Numbered from the stretch's first letter, positions 1-9,212 are shown. The stretch is DNA of 64,000 nt from Leifsonia shinshuensis (GCF_022606355.1 NZ_JAHHZQ010000006.1:62001-126000), one strand, 5' to 3'. The notes: generated by a model not told the origin, from the sequence alone. Numbers and translations: made by a program.

Positions 1-1
1 C

Positions 2-562
2 GCCTTCACCCCGGACGGCTCGAAGCTCGTCGTCACCACGAAGGGCAACGGCAGCGCGGTCGACATCTTCGGCGTCGACCGGTTCGGCGGGCTCTCCGCA
101 CACCCGGTGACGACCGTGGAGCCGGGGGCCGTGCCGTTCGCGGTCAGCTTCGACGCGGGCGGCCACCTGGTGGTCGCCGAGGCGGGGACCAACTCCGTCG
201 CGACCTTCTCGATCGCTCCGAGCGGCGCGCTCGTGCCGATCGCGACCTCCGCGACAGGCCAGGCGGCGACCTGCTGGATCGTCCGCGACGGTTCAGGGTT
301 CTACGTGTCCAACGCGGGCAGCGGCAGCCTCTCGGGCTACGCCGACGCGGGGGCAGGCGGGCTGAGCGCGCTCGGCACGACGCCGGCGGGGGCCGGAACC
401 GTGGATGCCGCCGTCACCGCCGACGGTCGGTATCTGTACGTGCAGACCGGTGCGGCCGGAGGGGTCGCCGCGTTCCGTGTGAACGTCGACGGCAGCCTGA
501 CGGGTCTCGGATCGGTGGTCGTGCCCGGTGCTGCGGGTGGCGAGGGGATCGCGGCGCAGTAG
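2..562 (+). CDS. beta-propeller (YVTN/lactonase-like) protein, 5' truncated by window edge
   Basis: The reading frame is open from the first bases of the window to the TAG at 560-562, so this is the C-terminal ~186 residues of a longer protein. The visible part consists of repeated blade-like units such as AFTPDGSKLVVT, GGHLVVAEAGTNSVATFS and VTADGRYLYVQTG, the pattern of seven-bladed YVTN/6-phosphogluconolactonase-type propellers. No catalytic claim can be made from this fragment. An internal GTG at 107 is unlikely to be the real start because upstream residues continue the same blade pattern. The gene converges on the lysozyme-like gene at 665, with a short GC-rich hairpin (579-594) between them. 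Secretion cannot be judged because the N-terminus lies outside the window. Confidence 0.75.
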   Translation, partial: AFTPDGSKLVVTTKGNGSAVDIFGVDRFGGLSAHPVTTVEPGAVPFAVSFDAGGHLVVAEAGTNSVATFSIAPSGALVPIATSATGQAATCWIVRDGSGFYVSNAGSGSLSGYADAGAGGLSALGTTPAGAGTVDAAVTADGRYLYVQTGAAGGVAAFRVNVDGSLTGLGSVVVPGAAGGEGIAAQ

Positions 563-578
563 CACGGTCAGAATCGGC

Positions 579-594
579 GGCCGGCGATCCGGCC
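579..594. terminator. candidate hairpin between convergent genes
   Basis: Six-base-pair GC stem GGCCGG/CCGGCC with a CGAT loop, 17 nt after the propeller stop and 70 nt from the opposing stop. No U-tract, so a weak call. Confidence 0.3.
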
Positions 595-664
595 GGCACG
601 CGCATCATCGCGCGGGCCGGCCGGATGGCCGCGCCCGGGGAATCGCCGTGCCTCACGCTGAGCG

Positions 665-1252
665 CTACCCGCCGAGCGCACCGACGATGGTCTGCGCCGC
701 ATCCCAGTACTGCCTGTAGTAGTCGGGGTCGGCGTTGACCTGCACCGCGTGTGCGAGGGCGGAGGGTGCCATCGTCTGCCAGCCCTGGACGGTGATGAGC
801 TTGTCGAAGAAGTGGGTGGCCGCGGTGTACGGGTCCATCCGGTCGGCCAGGGTTCCCCACGCTCCGTTGTCGCGCTGCTGGAAGAGCCCGCGGCTGTCCG
901 GGCCGGCCGCGTCACCATAGTCGAGGTTGCGGAGCCCGGTCTCCCCGATCGCGGTCATGACGCCGACGGCTTGGGTGTGCGCGCCGATGCCCTGGTCGCG
1001 CGCGGCGTTCATGATGTGGGCGGCCATGACGAGTTCGGGCTGGCAGAATCCGGCGACCGGCCCCGCGGGCACGACGATCGTGCCGATCGTGACCGGTGCT
1101 GCCGCCGGGCAGGTCTGGGTGGAGGCCGTGCGCGCACTCGAACCCGATTCCGACGCGCCGGCGATCAGCGCGGGGGCGACGTACGCAGCGGCGAACCAAC
1201 CGCCCACGAGGACGAGCGCGGTCGCGATCATCCCGACGAGCAGCTTTCGCAT
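665..1252 (-). CDS. secreted or membrane-anchored lysozyme-like protein
   Basis: A 195-aa protein with a short basic N-terminus and one hydrophobic segment (residues ~4-32), so it is exported or signal-anchored. The Cys-containing C-terminal part (residues ~70-195) carries AIGETGLRNLDYG and GLFQQRDNGAWGT, resembling the lysozyme-like fold of VirB1/transglycosylase-type proteins in actinobacteria. Glu104 in the first motif is a plausible catalytic acid; this is inference. The family is often part of larger NlpC/P60 or M23 proteins, but here it stands alone. The ATG at 1252 is preceded by GGAGGG (complement of 1257-1262). A role in peptidoglycan turnover is likely but unproven. Confidence 0.6.
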   Translation of the reverse strand: MRKLLVGMIATALVLVGGWFAAAYVAPALIAGASESGSSARTASTQTCPAAAPVTIGTIVVPAGPVAGFCQPELVMAAHIMNAARDQGIGAHTQAVGVMTAIGETGLRNLDYGDAAGPDSRGLFQQRDNGAWGTLADRMDPYTAATHFFDKLITVQGWQTMAPSALAHAVQVNADPDYYRQYWDAAQTIVGALGG

Positions 1253-1393
1253 CGCCCCCTCCTTCCTCCCGGCGTGGGCCGGTGCCGCGACCGTAGGCGC
1301 GCAAGCTGCATGCGGATTGTGCGCCGGCTGAGTGCGCGCCGACTCGTGCGGTGACGTCTTTCTTAGCGGCCCCTTGGGGTGCGGACCCTAGCG

Positions 1394-1445
1394 TTCGAAG
1401 GGTTCCGACCCGATCAGTCGATCCGATCCTTCGAAGGGGAGCCCC
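1394..1445. promoter_or_regulatory. inverted repeat in the leader of the DUF347 gene
   Basis: TTCGAAGG (1394-1401) and CCTTCGAA (1438-1445) form a perfect 8-bp inverted repeat 36 nt apart. The right arm ends at the base before the start codon of the downstream gene. It could be an operator or a leader hairpin occluding the start; I cannot distinguish these. Confidence 0.35.
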
Positions 1446-2255
1446 ATGACCGAGCCGAACCGTCCCGCTCTGCGCGAGAACAAGGTGCCGGAGCCCACCG
1501 TATCGTTCTGGGCGATCAAGATCCTCGCCACCACGGTCGGCGAGACCGCCGCCGACCTGCTGTCCTCCAGCCTCCACCTCGGCACCCAGCTGACCAGCCT
1601 GATGATGGCGGTCGTGTTCCTGATCGTGTTTGTGGTGCAGTTCCGGAGCGCGCGGTACATCCCCGGCGTCTACTGGCTGACGGTCGTGCTGATCAGCGTC
1701 GTCGGCACGCTCATCACGGACAACCTGACCGACGGGCTGGGCGTCCCGCTCGTCGTGTCCACGGCGGTGTTCGCGATCGCGCTGATCGCGACGTTCGCGA
1801 TCTGGTACGGGTTCGAGCGCACGCTCTCGATCCACGACATCGTGACCCGCCGCCGGGAGGCGTTCTACTGGCTGGCCGTGCTGTTCACCTTCGCCCTGGG
1901 CACCGCAGCCGGCGATCTCGTCGCCGAGCAGCTGAACCTGGGCTACCTGGTCTCGGTGGTCGTCTTCGCGGTCGCCATCGGCGCGGTGGCGCTGGCCCAC
2001 TTCGGATTCAAGCTGAACGCGATCGTGGCGTTCTGGATCGCGTACGTGCTCACCCGCCCGCTGGGCGCGTCGCTCGGCGACTACCTCTCGCAGCCGACCG
2101 CCGACGGCGGCCTGGGCCTCGGCACGATCGTCACGAGTCTGATCTTCCTGGTGGCGATCCTCGTGCTGGTCGTCTACCTGAGCGTGACCGGTCGTGGGCG
2201 CACGCCGCGCGCGGTCGTCGCGGCCGAGGGGGCGGAGGAGCGGGTCGACGCCTGA
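1446..2255 (+). CDS. DUF347 / COG4705 family integral membrane protein
   Basis: A 269-aa polytopic protein with about eight hydrophobic segments. The opening KVPEPTVSFWAIKILATTVGETAAD is characteristic of the DUF347 repeat family (COG4705), and a second, more diverged half begins near residue 135 (REAFYWLAVLFTFALGTAAGD), so the protein has the expected internal duplication. The conserved TT-GETAAD and GTAAGD acidic motifs lie within predicted membrane segments. The family's substrate is not established; some members are annotated as transporters with metal-tolerance associations, but nothing here supports a specific substrate. The C-terminus is a short charged cytoplasmic tail. Transcribed alone, with no obvious partner. 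The ATG at 1446 follows a GAAGGGGAG-type ribosome site. Confidence 0.75.
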   Translation: MTEPNRPALRENKVPEPTVSFWAIKILATTVGETAADLLSSSLHLGTQLTSLMMAVVFLIVFVVQFRSARYIPGVYWLTVVLISVVGTLITDNLTDGLGVPLVVSTAVFAIALIATFAIWYGFERTLSIHDIVTRRREAFYWLAVLFTFALGTAAGDLVAEQLNLGYLVSVVVFAVAIGAVALAHFGFKLNAIVAFWIAYVLTRPLGASLGDYLSQPTADGGLGLGTIVTSLIFLVAILVLVVYLSVTGRGRTPRAVVAAEGAEERVDA

Positions 2256-2405
2256 GCGGGTGCGTCAGACATCGGGTCTCCTCCGTCACCGGCTGACGAT
2301 GATCTCGACGCCGGGCTTGGCAGCCTGCGATGCTGCTACGGCGGCGTCCGCCGTGTCGTACTGTCGGCCCTGTCTGACGTTCCTGCAGTTGCGGCTCTGA
2401 ACGCG

Positions 2406-3518
2406 TCAGCTGTTGTCGAGCACCCAGCCGAGGATGTGCGGGAAGGCGAGCATCGCCGCGACGACGACGGCGAGGATCACGGCGACCCAGACTCCTGAGC
2501 GTCGGCGGAGCCGGAGCCCCGCTGCGGCGATCTGGGTACGCGGGTCGCGCGCCCGCTGATCGGTGTACGTGGTCGCCTGGTAGCCGAGCTCGGCACCGAG
2601 CAGTTCGGCGAACCGCAGCAGCGCCGGGATCTCGGCGCGGTCGGAGCGTCGGCGTGAGGCGGCGGATGCGACGACGACGCGGTCGTCCACCACCTCGATG
2701 TCCCACCGGCGGCCGTGGTCGATGAGGCAGACGAGGACATCCGGAGTGAGCAGCTGCAGCGCGTCGCGCTCGTACCCTTTCGGCACGTAGACGGCGAAGT
2801 ACCGGTCGACGTCGCCCTCCAGTGAGAGCCGCTGCGACCCGGGGAGTACGGTGCGGAGCCGGCCGTTGCTCAGCGAGTCGATCATCAGGTGCGGCAGCCG
2901 CCGCGGCATGCGGGTCGAGAGGTACCGGAAGGTGCCGCGGGGCGCCGACGGATCGTTCCTCCGGCCGGTGTACGTGGCCATGGCGATCTGCAGCGCTGGA
3001 TCGTCGAGAGCGCCGCGGGAGAGTGCGAACTCCGCGCGGAACCGCGACGCGGGCGCAGGATGCTGGGTGCGCGGCGGCCTCGGCGCGGCGTCCGCTCCCT
3101 CGGCGAAGAGGATGCCGAGCGGCGGCGGCGCGCTCGCCAGGCGCTGGAAGACCAGGCCGTACGGTTCGCCGAAGCGCTGGATCGCGATCGCCCTGCGGAC
3201 GTCGGACGGCACGGAGAGCAGCCCCCACGGTAAGACCCAGAGCAGGATCGCGGCGAAGAGGAGCGCGACGACGAGCAGCCCGCGCACCGCCTCCAGCCAG
3301 CCGGGTAGCGCCACGGCGACCGGGACCTCGAAGGTCAGGCAGCTCCAGGCGACGGTCGCGATCAGCGCAGGGGGGAGGAGGAGCGCGCCGCGGACGGCGG
3401 TGCGGGACGCCCGCGGGTCGGACGCGCGCACCTCGCCCCGGCTCACGTGTGCCGGGAAGTGGGAGCGGTACTCCTCGAGTCGGGCGTCGGGGCGGTCCGG
3501 CTTCGTCCAGGGCTCCAT
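2406..3518 (-). CDS. membrane protein of unknown function
   Basis: A 370-aa protein, not recognised. I chose the ATG at 3518 (MEPWTKPDRPDARLEEYRS); a longer GTG-initiated form from 3671 would add 51 Arg-rich residues that look non-coding. Two hydrophobic segments lie near residues 38-62 and 70-98, followed by a soluble region with several W/Y-rich conserved-looking stretches (RRWDIEVVDDRVVVASAASRR), then one C-terminal transmembrane helix (VAVILAVVVAAMLAFPHILGW). The topology suggests a large cytoplasmic domain between membrane anchors. Upstream DNA (3519-3791) is shared with the divergent MFS exporter gene. In-frame coding-like sequence continues past its TGA (see findings). Confidence 0.6.
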   Translation of the reverse strand: MEPWTKPDRPDARLEEYRSHFPAHVSRGEVRASDPRASRTAVRGALLLPPALIATVAWSCLTFEVPVAVALPGWLEAVRGLLVVALLFAAILLWVLPWGLLSVPSDVRRAIAIQRFGEPYGLVFQRLASAPPPLGILFAEGADAAPRPPRTQHPAPASRFRAEFALSRGALDDPALQIAMATYTGRRNDPSAPRGTFRYLSTRMPRRLPHLMIDSLSNGRLRTVLPGSQRLSLEGDVDRYFAVYVPKGYERDALQLLTPDVLVCLIDHGRRWDIEVVDDRVVVASAASRRRSDRAEIPALLRFAELLGAELGYQATTYTDQRARDPRTQIAAAGLRLRRRSGVWVAVILAVVVAAMLAFPHILGWVLDNS

Positions 3519-3791
3519 GAGGTCACGATAGCGGGGCCGCGGAGCGCTCTCGGCGCGCCGGAGCCGACCCCGCTCGCGTGGGACGACCTCGTCGCCGAAT
3601 CGTTCCTGGCGCACCGTCTCAACGAGTTCGCGAACTGTCAGCGGGGCGCGCCCCCTTCCCCTCCCCTCCACGCGGATATATAGTTAACGCACATAAATCA
3701 TCTGCGCGCCGAAGCGCTCTCGGCTCCGGCGCGCACCTCCGCCTGGGGCCGGCGACTCACGACACCGATACGAAACGCACGAAGGACTCCC
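3519..3791. promoter_or_regulatory. divergent promoter region of MFS/MarR unit and membrane protein
   Basis: A 273-bp spacer between divergent genes. Most is GC-rich, but 3676-3705 is a conspicuous AT-rich patch (GGATATATAGTTAACGCACA and following) containing the palindrome GTTAAC. This is the likely promoter and the most plausible binding site for the MarR protein encoded at the end of the exporter operon. No perfect long inverted repeat was found. Confidence 0.4.
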
Positions 3792-5534
3792 TTGCCCCGC
3801 ACCGGCATCTTCACCAAAGACCACCCCCACTACCGCTGGGTGGCACTCTCCAACACCACCCTCGGCATGCTTATGGCGACGATCAACTCGTCGATCGTCA
3901 TCATCTCGCTGCCCGCCATCTTCACCGGCGTCAAGCTGAACCCTCTCGAGCCGGGCAACGTCTCCTACCTGCTCTGGATGCTGATGGGCTACATGCTCGT
4001 CACCGCCGTGCTCGTCGTCATGTTCGGCCGCATGGGCGACCAGTTCGGGCGGGTGCGCATCTACAATCTCGGCTTCGTGATCTTCACCGTCGCCGCGATC
4101 GCGCTCTGCCTCGACCCCTTCAGCGGCGGCCCCGGCGCCATGTGGCTGATCGCGTGGAGGTTCGTGCAGGGCATCGGTGGCGCGATGCTGTTCGCCAACT
4201 CGACCGCGATCCTCACCGATGCGTTCCCGGCGAACAAGCGCGGTTTCGCGCTGGGTCTCAACCAGGTCGCCGCGATCGCCGGATCGTTCATCGGCCTCAT
4301 CCTCGGTGGCGTGCTCGCCGAGATCGACTGGCGTGCGGTGTTCTTCGTCTCGGTGCCGTTCGGTGTCATCGGCACCATCTGGTCCTTCAAGTCGCTGCAC
4401 GAGGTCGGCCAGAAGAACCCGGGGCGGATCGACTGGCTCGGCAACGTCACCTTCGCGATCGGCCTGATCGCCCTCCTCACCGGCATCACCTACGGCATCC
4501 AGCCGTACGGCGACAGCTCGCAGGGCTGGGGCAACCCGTGGGTGCTCGGCTCGATCATCGGCGGGATCCTGCTGCTGGTCGCGTTCGTGCTCATCGAACT
4601 GAAGGTCCCGTCTCCGATGTTCGACATGCGGCTGTTCAAGATCCGCGCGTTCTCGTCGGGCATCTTCTCCGGGTTCCTCGCCGCGATCGGGCGAGGCGGC
4701 CTCCAGTTCATGCTGATCATCTGGCTGCAAGGGATCTGGCTGCCGTTGCACGGCTACAGCTACGAGTCCACACCGCTCTGGGCGGGCATCTACATGCTGC
4801 CCATCACCATCGGCTTCCTCATCGCCGGACCGGTCTCAGGCGCGCTCTCCGACCGGTTCGGGTCGCGGGCGTTCGCGACCGTCGGCCTCGTGCTGGTGGC
4901 CGTCACGTTCATCGGCCTGCTGCTGATCCCCGTGAACTTCGAGTACTGGCAGTTCGCGCTGCTCACCGGCCTGAACGGCATCGGCTCCGGCCTGTTCTCG
5001 TCGCCCAACCGCACGGCGATCATGAACAGCGTGCCGCCGAACGAACGCGGTGCGGCCTCCGGGATGGCGGGCGTCGCCCTCAACGCCGGAAGCTCGCTCT
5101 CCATCGGCATCTTCTTCTCGCTGATGATCGCCGGGCTCTCCGTGGCGCTGCCGACCGCGCTCAGCACCGGGTTGACCTCGCACGGCGTTCCGCAGAACGT
5201 GGCGACGCAGATCGGCGCGACGCCTCCCGTCGGCAGCCTGTTCGCGGCGTTCCTGGGCTACAACCCGATCGCGAGCCTGCTGGGCCCGACCGGCCTCCTG
5301 CAGTCGCCGCACGTCGACGCGGCCACGCTCACGGGCAAGGAGTTCTTCCCCCAGCTGATCTCCGGACCGTTCCACGACGGCCTCGTCGTCGTGTTCATCG
5401 CCGCAGCCGTCATGAGCATCATCGGCGCGATCGCCTCCTTCCTCGGCGGATCCAAGTATGTTCATGAGGAGGCCGTCGCAGCCGCGCGGCCGGCCACGGT
5501 GGAAGGCGAGGAAGTCGGTGCAGGTCGAGCGTGA
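3792..5534 (+). CDS. MFS drug exporter, DHA2 (14-TM, EmrB/QacA) family
   Basis: A 580-aa transporter, the usual length for 14-helix drug:proton antiporters. Visible hallmarks are the loop 2-3 motif A (GRMGDQFGRVR, residues 79-89), the antiporter motif C region around RFVQGIGGAMLFANSTAI, and a second-half signature GIGSGLFSSPNRTAIMNSVP. It starts at TTG 3792, placed 5 nt after GAAGGA; no better in-frame start exists nearby. The C-terminus is a ~30-residue cytoplasmic tail. It overlaps the MarR gene by 17 nt, so export and its likely repressor are translationally linked. Substrate unknown; family members export antibiotics, dyes or their own metabolites. Confidence 0.85.
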   Translation: MPRTGIFTKDHPHYRWVALSNTTLGMLMATINSSIVIISLPAIFTGVKLNPLEPGNVSYLLWMLMGYMLVTAVLVVMFGRMGDQFGRVRIYNLGFVIFTVAAIALCLDPFSGGPGAMWLIAWRFVQGIGGAMLFANSTAILTDAFPANKRGFALGLNQVAAIAGSFIGLILGGVLAEIDWRAVFFVSVPFGVIGTIWSFKSLHEVGQKNPGRIDWLGNVTFAIGLIALLTGITYGIQPYGDSSQGWGNPWVLGSIIGGILLLVAFVLIELKVPSPMFDMRLFKIRAFSSGIFSGFLAAIGRGGLQFMLIIWLQGIWLPLHGYSYESTPLWAGIYMLPITIGFLIAGPVSGALSDRFGSRAFATVGLVLVAVTFIGLLLIPVNFEYWQFALLTGLNGIGSGLFSSPNRTAIMNSVPPNERGAASGMAGVALNAGSSLSIGIFFSLMIAGLSVALPTALSTGLTSHGVPQNVATQIGATPPVGSLFAAFLGYNPIASLLGPTGLLQSPHVDAATLTGKEFFPQLISGPFHDGLVVVFIAAAVMSIIGAIASFLGGSKYVHEEAVAAARPATVEGEEVGAGRA

Positions 5535-5982
5535 GCGTCCGGAGCGGCCGGCGACCGGTGACGATGATGTCCCCGGCCGCCTGGCCCTGGCCGTCGGGCG
5601 GCTGAACCGCCGCATCCGTTCCGCCACGGGCGGTCTCAGCCACGGTCAGCTGTCGGCGCTGTCGACGATCGTGCGCAACGGCCCGCTGCGCCCGAGCGAG
5701 ATCGCGGCGATCGAGGTCGTCGCGGCCCCGACGATCACCCGGGTCGTCTCCGACCTGGAGGCGCGCGGGCTCGTCGAGCGCACCCCCGACCCCGACGACG
5801 GGCGCTCGTTCTTCGTCTCGGGAACGCAGGCCGGCGTCGACCTGCTGCTGGCGGCGCGCTCCGACCGAGCCCGGGCGGTCGCCGCGATCCTCGCGGAGCT
5901 CACTCCCGAGGAGGTCGACGCCCTCCGCCGCGCCCTCCCCGCGCTCGAGCAGGCCGCGCACATCGCCCGCCCGGCCCCCTAG
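5518..5982 (+). CDS. MarR-family transcriptional regulator
   Basis: A 154-aa winged-helix regulator. The core ALSTIVRNGPLRPSEIAAIEVVAAPTITRVVSDLEARGLVERTPDPDDGRSFFV holds the MarR recognition helix and the DxRS/F wing (DPDDGRSFFVS, residues ~92-102). I prefer the GTG at 5518, 5 nt after GAGGAA, to an ATG at 5458 that would overlap the exporter by 77 nt. It is the second gene of the exporter operon; MarR proteins usually repress the operon containing them and release DNA on ligand binding, which predicts autoregulation at the 3519-3791 region. It is followed by a long hairpin before the convergent permease gene. Confidence 0.85.
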   Translation: MQVERERPERPATGDDDVPGRLALAVGRLNRRIRSATGGLSHGQLSALSTIVRNGPLRPSEIAAIEVVAAPTITRVVSDLEARGLVERTPDPDDGRSFFVSGTQAGVDLLLAARSDRARAVAAILAELTPEEVDALRRALPALEQAAHIARPAP

Positions 5983-6006
5983 CCACCCTCTCCTCTCTCG
6001 CCCATC

Positions 6007-6069
6007 CGCCGAAGGGCACGTCGTTGTCACTTTCGCGCCCCGAAAGCGACGACAACATGCCCTTCGGCG
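6007..6069. repeat. long imperfect palindrome (family C-like) between convergent genes
   Basis: Arms 6007-6035 and 6041-6069 pair over about 29 nt with a few mismatches around a 5-nt loop. Each arm begins with CGCCGAAGGGCA and includes CGTTGTC-type sequence. It lies 24 nt after the MarR stop and 16 nt before the permease stop, so it could terminate transcription from both sides. The CCGAAGGGCAC part of the arm is also present in the hairpin at 39264-39322. Confidence 0.7.
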
Positions 6070-6084
6070 ATCTGACGAGGGAGG

Positions 6085-7659
6085 TCAGGGACGCGGGCGG
6101 CGGGGGCGGCGCGGGGGGCGCGCTGCGACGACGGGGTGGGCGCCGGTGTAGCCCTCGCGGGCTTGGGCGATGGCGAGGATGCGCGAGCGCTGCGCGTACC
6201 AGCCCACGATCAGCAGCGGGATGATGACGACGAGCGACGCGACCGTGAAGGTCCCCGTCGGATAGTCGAACGCCATCAGCACGAGCACCGACGCCAGGAA
6301 CGCCAGCGTCAGGTAGGCCGTGAACGGCGCCCCGAACAGCCGGAACGTCGGCCGCGCGAGCCGGCCCTCCAGCGACCAGCGGCGCAGCTGCATCTGGCAG
6401 AGGATGATCATGGCCCAGCTGGTGATGATGCCCAGCGAGGCCACGTTCAGGACGATGTTGAACGCCTCGGCAGGAACGATCAGGTTGAGGAAGACGCCCA
6501 GCACGCCGATGCACGCGGTCAACAGGATGCCGCCGTACGGCACGCCGCGCGCGTTCATCCGCGCGGTGAACGCCGGCGCCGCACCGGTCTGCGCCATCGA
6601 GTGGAGGATGCGTCCGGTCGAGTACATCCCGGCGTTCAGGCTCGACAGGGCCGCGGTGAGCACGACGAAGTTCATGACCGAGCCCACGATCGCGCTCAGC
6701 TCAGGACCCCCGAGGTGGCTGAAGAACGTGACGAACGGGCTCTCGCTGCCGCTGTAGACGCTCGCGGGCAGGAGCAGGGCGAGCAGGAGGATCGAGCCGC
6801 AGTAGAAGACCGCGATGCGGAAGACGACGCTGTTGATCGCGCGCGGCATGATCTTCTCGGGGTTCTCGGTCTCGCCGGCCGCGATGCCGACGAGCTCGAC
6901 GCCCGCGTAGGCGAAGACGACGCCCTGCACGAGCACGATCGCCATCCCGATGGTCGCCACCCCGTGCGGCAGCAGCCAGCCGTTGGCGGCGAGCATGGGC
7001 AGTCCGGTCGGCCCTTCGTCGGTGGGCCAGCCGGCCGAGAGCACGATGATTCCGACGACCAGGAACGCGACCAGGGCGCTGACCTTGATGATGGCGAACC
7101 AGAACTCCATCTCGCCGAACACCTTGACCGAGATCAGGTTGAGGCTCACGACGACGACCAGGGCGATGAGGGCGAGCAGCCACTGCGGCACGGCGGTGAA
7201 GAGCTGCCAGTACTTCACGTAGAGCGCGACCGCCGTGGAGTCGACGATCGCGGTCATGGCCCAGTTGAGGAAGTACATCCACCCGGCGACGTAGGCCATC
7301 TTCTCGCCGTAGAACTCGCGTGCGTACGACACGAACGACCCCGACGACGGCCGGTGCAGCACCAGCTCGCCGAGCGCGCGCAGCACGAGGAAGGCGAAGA
7401 AGCCGCAGACCGCGTACACCAGCACGAGCAGCGGGCCGCCCTGTTCGAGCCTCCCCCCGGCGCCGAGGAAGAGGCCGGTGCCGATGGCGCCGCCGATCGC
7501 GATCATCTGCAGCTGCCGCGACGACAGCGACTTGTGGTACCCCTCCTGCTCGCTCGAGAAGTCCTGCACCGCCTGGGACACGTCGCCGAGGTGCTCGCGG
7601 CGGTTCTCCAGGTCGTCGGCCGGGTCGTGCGCCGGTTCCGGCGGTGTGTTCTGCGTCAT
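6085..7659 (-). CDS. ansP: amino acid permease, L-asparagine permease (AnsP)-like
   Basis: A 524-aa APC-superfamily (AAT family) transporter with 12 predicted helices. The first helix region [18 protein letters not shown] is the APC substrate/backbone loop, and [24 protein letters not shown] plus [17 protein letters not shown] closely match the asparagine/CycA-like branch; the latter is what made me choose AnsP over generic GABA or aromatic permeases. Start ATG 7659 has GGGGAGA upstream; the frame extends 29 codons further, but that segment is Cys/Arg-rich and unlikely to be coding. Single gene, transcribed away from a palindromic repeat at 7719-7783. The symbol is by similarity of motifs; the transported amino acid is not proven. 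Confidence 0.7.
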   Translation of the reverse strand: MTQNTPPEPAHDPADDLENRREHLGDVSQAVQDFSSEQEGYHKSLSSRQLQMIAIGGAIGTGLFLGAGGRLEQGGPLLVLVYAVCGFFAFLVLRALGELVLHRPSSGSFVSYAREFYGEKMAYVAGWMYFLNWAMTAIVDSTAVALYVKYWQLFTAVPQWLLALIALVVVVSLNLISVKVFGEMEFWFAIIKVSALVAFLVVGIIVLSAGWPTDEGPTGLPMLAANGWLLPHGVATIGMAIVLVQGVVFAYAGVELVGIAAGETENPEKIMPRAINSVVFRIAVFYCGSILLLALLLPASVYSGSESPFVTFFSHLGGPELSAIVGSVMNFVVLTAALSSLNAGMYSTGRILHSMAQTGAAPAFTARMNARGVPYGGILLTACIGVLGVFLNLIVPAEAFNIVLNVASLGIITSWAMIILCQMQLRRWSLEGRLARPTFRLFGAPFTAYLTLAFLASVLVLMAFDYPTGTFTVASLVVIIPLLIVGWYAQRSRILAIAQAREGYTGAHPVVAARPPRRPRRPRP

Positions 7660-7718
7660 CGGCGTCTCCCCATCTTCCGGACGCCAACAGTACTCGTTGT
7701 CCTCCGCCCCTCCGCAAG

Positions 7719-7783
7719 TCGTCGAGGGGCACCCAAGCGCCCTCAAGAGCGCGATTGAGGGGCGCCTACGTGCCCCTCGATGA
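7719..7783. repeat. long imperfect palindrome, family C
   Basis: Arms 7719-7746 and 7755-7783, each containing TCGAGGGGCAC followed by AAGCGCCC/TAGGCGCCCC and CTCAA, pair with a few mismatches. It sits between the permease start and the EamA gene stop, both on the minus strand, so it may terminate the EamA transcript and lies just upstream of the permease promoter. The arm closely matches the hairpin at 39264-39322. Confidence 0.75.
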
Positions 7784-7797
7784 CCTGAGCGGGAGGG

Positions 7798-8643
7798 TCA
7801 GGCGACCGCGAGCATGCCGGCTGCAGTGATCGCGAGCACGAGGCCGACCCACTGCACGGGCGCGATGCGCTCGCGCAGCACCACCGCGGCGAGCACGATG
7901 GTGCCGGCCGGGTAGAGCGCCACCAGCACCGACATCGTGGCCAGGTCGCCGGCGCGCAGCCCGACCAGGATGAGCACGTTCGCCGAGGCGTCCAGGAGGC
8001 CGGAGCCCGCCGCGAGCAGGACGCCTCGCCGGGTGAACCTCCTGGTCGCGCCGCGGATCGCGAGGAGGCCGATGACCGTCCACATGATCACGGCGTTGAC
8101 CGTGCGGTTGGCCACGAGCGGCACCAGCCCCGAGTCGGCCGGAGTCTGGTCGAGGATGATGAGGAAGACGCCGATGAGCGCGCCGGCCGCGACCGCCATC
8201 GCGAGCGCACGGGCGCTGGGGCGCACCGCTCCGCGCTCCGGCACGAAGCCGACCAGCACCACCGCCACCAGCGCGAGCCCGAGCGCAAGGTAGCCGATCG
8301 GCGCGAACCGGTCGCCGCCCACCAGCCCCCAGATCAGCGGGACGAGAGCGGACACCAGGGCGGTGAGCGGCGACAGGATGCTCATCGGGCCGATCGCCAG
8401 GCAGGCGTAGAGCAGGGCGACGGCGGCGGAGCCGACCGCTCCGGAGACGGCGCCCCAGCCGAGCGCCGCCGCCGACCAGGTGCCTCCGACGAAGGGCAGG
8501 GCCACGAGCAGCAGCGCCAGGCCGCCGACCGCGCCGATGGCCGTGGTGCGCAGCGGCCCGATCACGCGCGAGGCGACCCCTCCGACGAAGTCGGCGGAAC
8601 CGTAGACGAGCGCGCTGATCAGGCCGAGGATCGCGGCCGGCAT
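7798..8643 (-). CDS. EamA/DMT-family transporter
   Basis: A 281-aa protein with ten predicted transmembrane segments arranged as two similar halves (breaks near residues 140-150), the drug/metabolite transporter pattern. The N-terminus [22 protein letters not shown] matches a DMT first helix. Start ATG 8643 overlaps the stop of the upstream reductase gene as TGATG, so translation is coupled. Family members export amino acids, purines or drugs, or import sugars; no substrate can be assigned. A much longer reading frame extends upstream, but it runs through the reductase gene out of frame and is not real. Confidence 0.75.
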   Translation of the reverse strand: MPAAILGLISALVYGSADFVGGVASRVIGPLRTTAIGAVGGLALLLVALPFVGGTWSAAALGWGAVSGAVGSAAVALLYACLAIGPMSILSPLTALVSALVPLIWGLVGGDRFAPIGYLALGLALVAVVLVGFVPERGAVRPSARALAMAVAAGALIGVFLIILDQTPADSGLVPLVANRTVNAVIMWTVIGLLAIRGATRRFTRRGVLLAAGSGLLDASANVLILVGLRAGDLATMSVLVALYPAGTIVLAAVVLRERIAPVQWVGLVLAITAAGMLAVA

Positions 8644-9212
8644 CAGCTCCGGGCCAGCCGGTAGACGTGCAGCACCGCATCGCTGGAGAAGCGTTGCAGG
8701 CCGGCGAGCTCGTACGCCCACTTGGTGCGGTCGTCCGGGAAGATCCGCGCGCCGCCGCCGACCAGGACAGGGTAGACGAGGAGGCGCAGCTCGTCCACGA
8801 GGCCCCACACGAGCAGCGACCGGGCGAGGGTGGCGCTGCCGGCGACCAGGATCGGGCCGCCGTCGCCCTCCTTGAGCGCGGCGACGCCTGCGCGGACACC
8901 GTTCGTCACGTCGAGGCGGGTGGCGTTCCAGCCGAGGTCGTCCGTGCGAGCCGTCACCACGGTCTTCGGCATCGCGTTCATCTTCTCGGCGAACTCGCCC
9001 TCGCGGGGAGGCCAGGCCTCGGCGAACTGCTCGAAGGTGCGCCGTCCGAGCAGCAGCGAGTCGGCGTCGCGGGTCTCCTGCAGCTTGAAGGCGAAGAGGT
9101 CGTCGGCCGCGTACGGCACCGTCCAGCCGGCGTGCCGATGGCTCGTCTCGCCGCCGGGCGCCTCGACGACGCCGTCGAGCGTCAGGAACTCGGAAACGAT
9201 GAGCTGCCGCAT
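8643..9212 (-). CDS. dihydrofolate reductase family (RibD C-terminal-like) protein
   Basis: A 189-aa protein with the compact RibD-C/DHFR-like fold: N-terminal [21 protein letters not shown], the NADPH-contact segment [19 protein letters not shown] (residues ~51-69) and the C-terminal [20 protein letters not shown] motif. This branch is widespread in actinobacteria, usually without a defined substrate, and is distinct from the FolA reductase. First gene of a two-gene unit with the EamA transporter (1-nt overlap). It is divergent from recQ, with a 129-bp spacer. A second protein of the same family and length lies on the other side of recQ (11468-12037). Confidence 0.75.
   Translation of the reverse strand: MRQLIVSEFLTLDGVVEAPGGETSHRHAGWTVPYAADDLFAFKLQETRDADSLLLGRRTFEQFAEAWPPREGEFAEKMNAMPKTVVTARTDDLGWNATRLDVTNGVRAGVAALKEGDGGPILVAGSATLARSLLVWGLVDELRLLVYPVLVGGGARIFPDDRTKWAYELAGLQRFSSDAVLHVYRLARS

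Noticed and set aside
3519-3671. 51-residue extension of the membrane protein starting at GTG 3671
   Set aside because: Arg-rich, low similarity to any domain, and it would run into the AT-rich promoter region of the divergent exporter.
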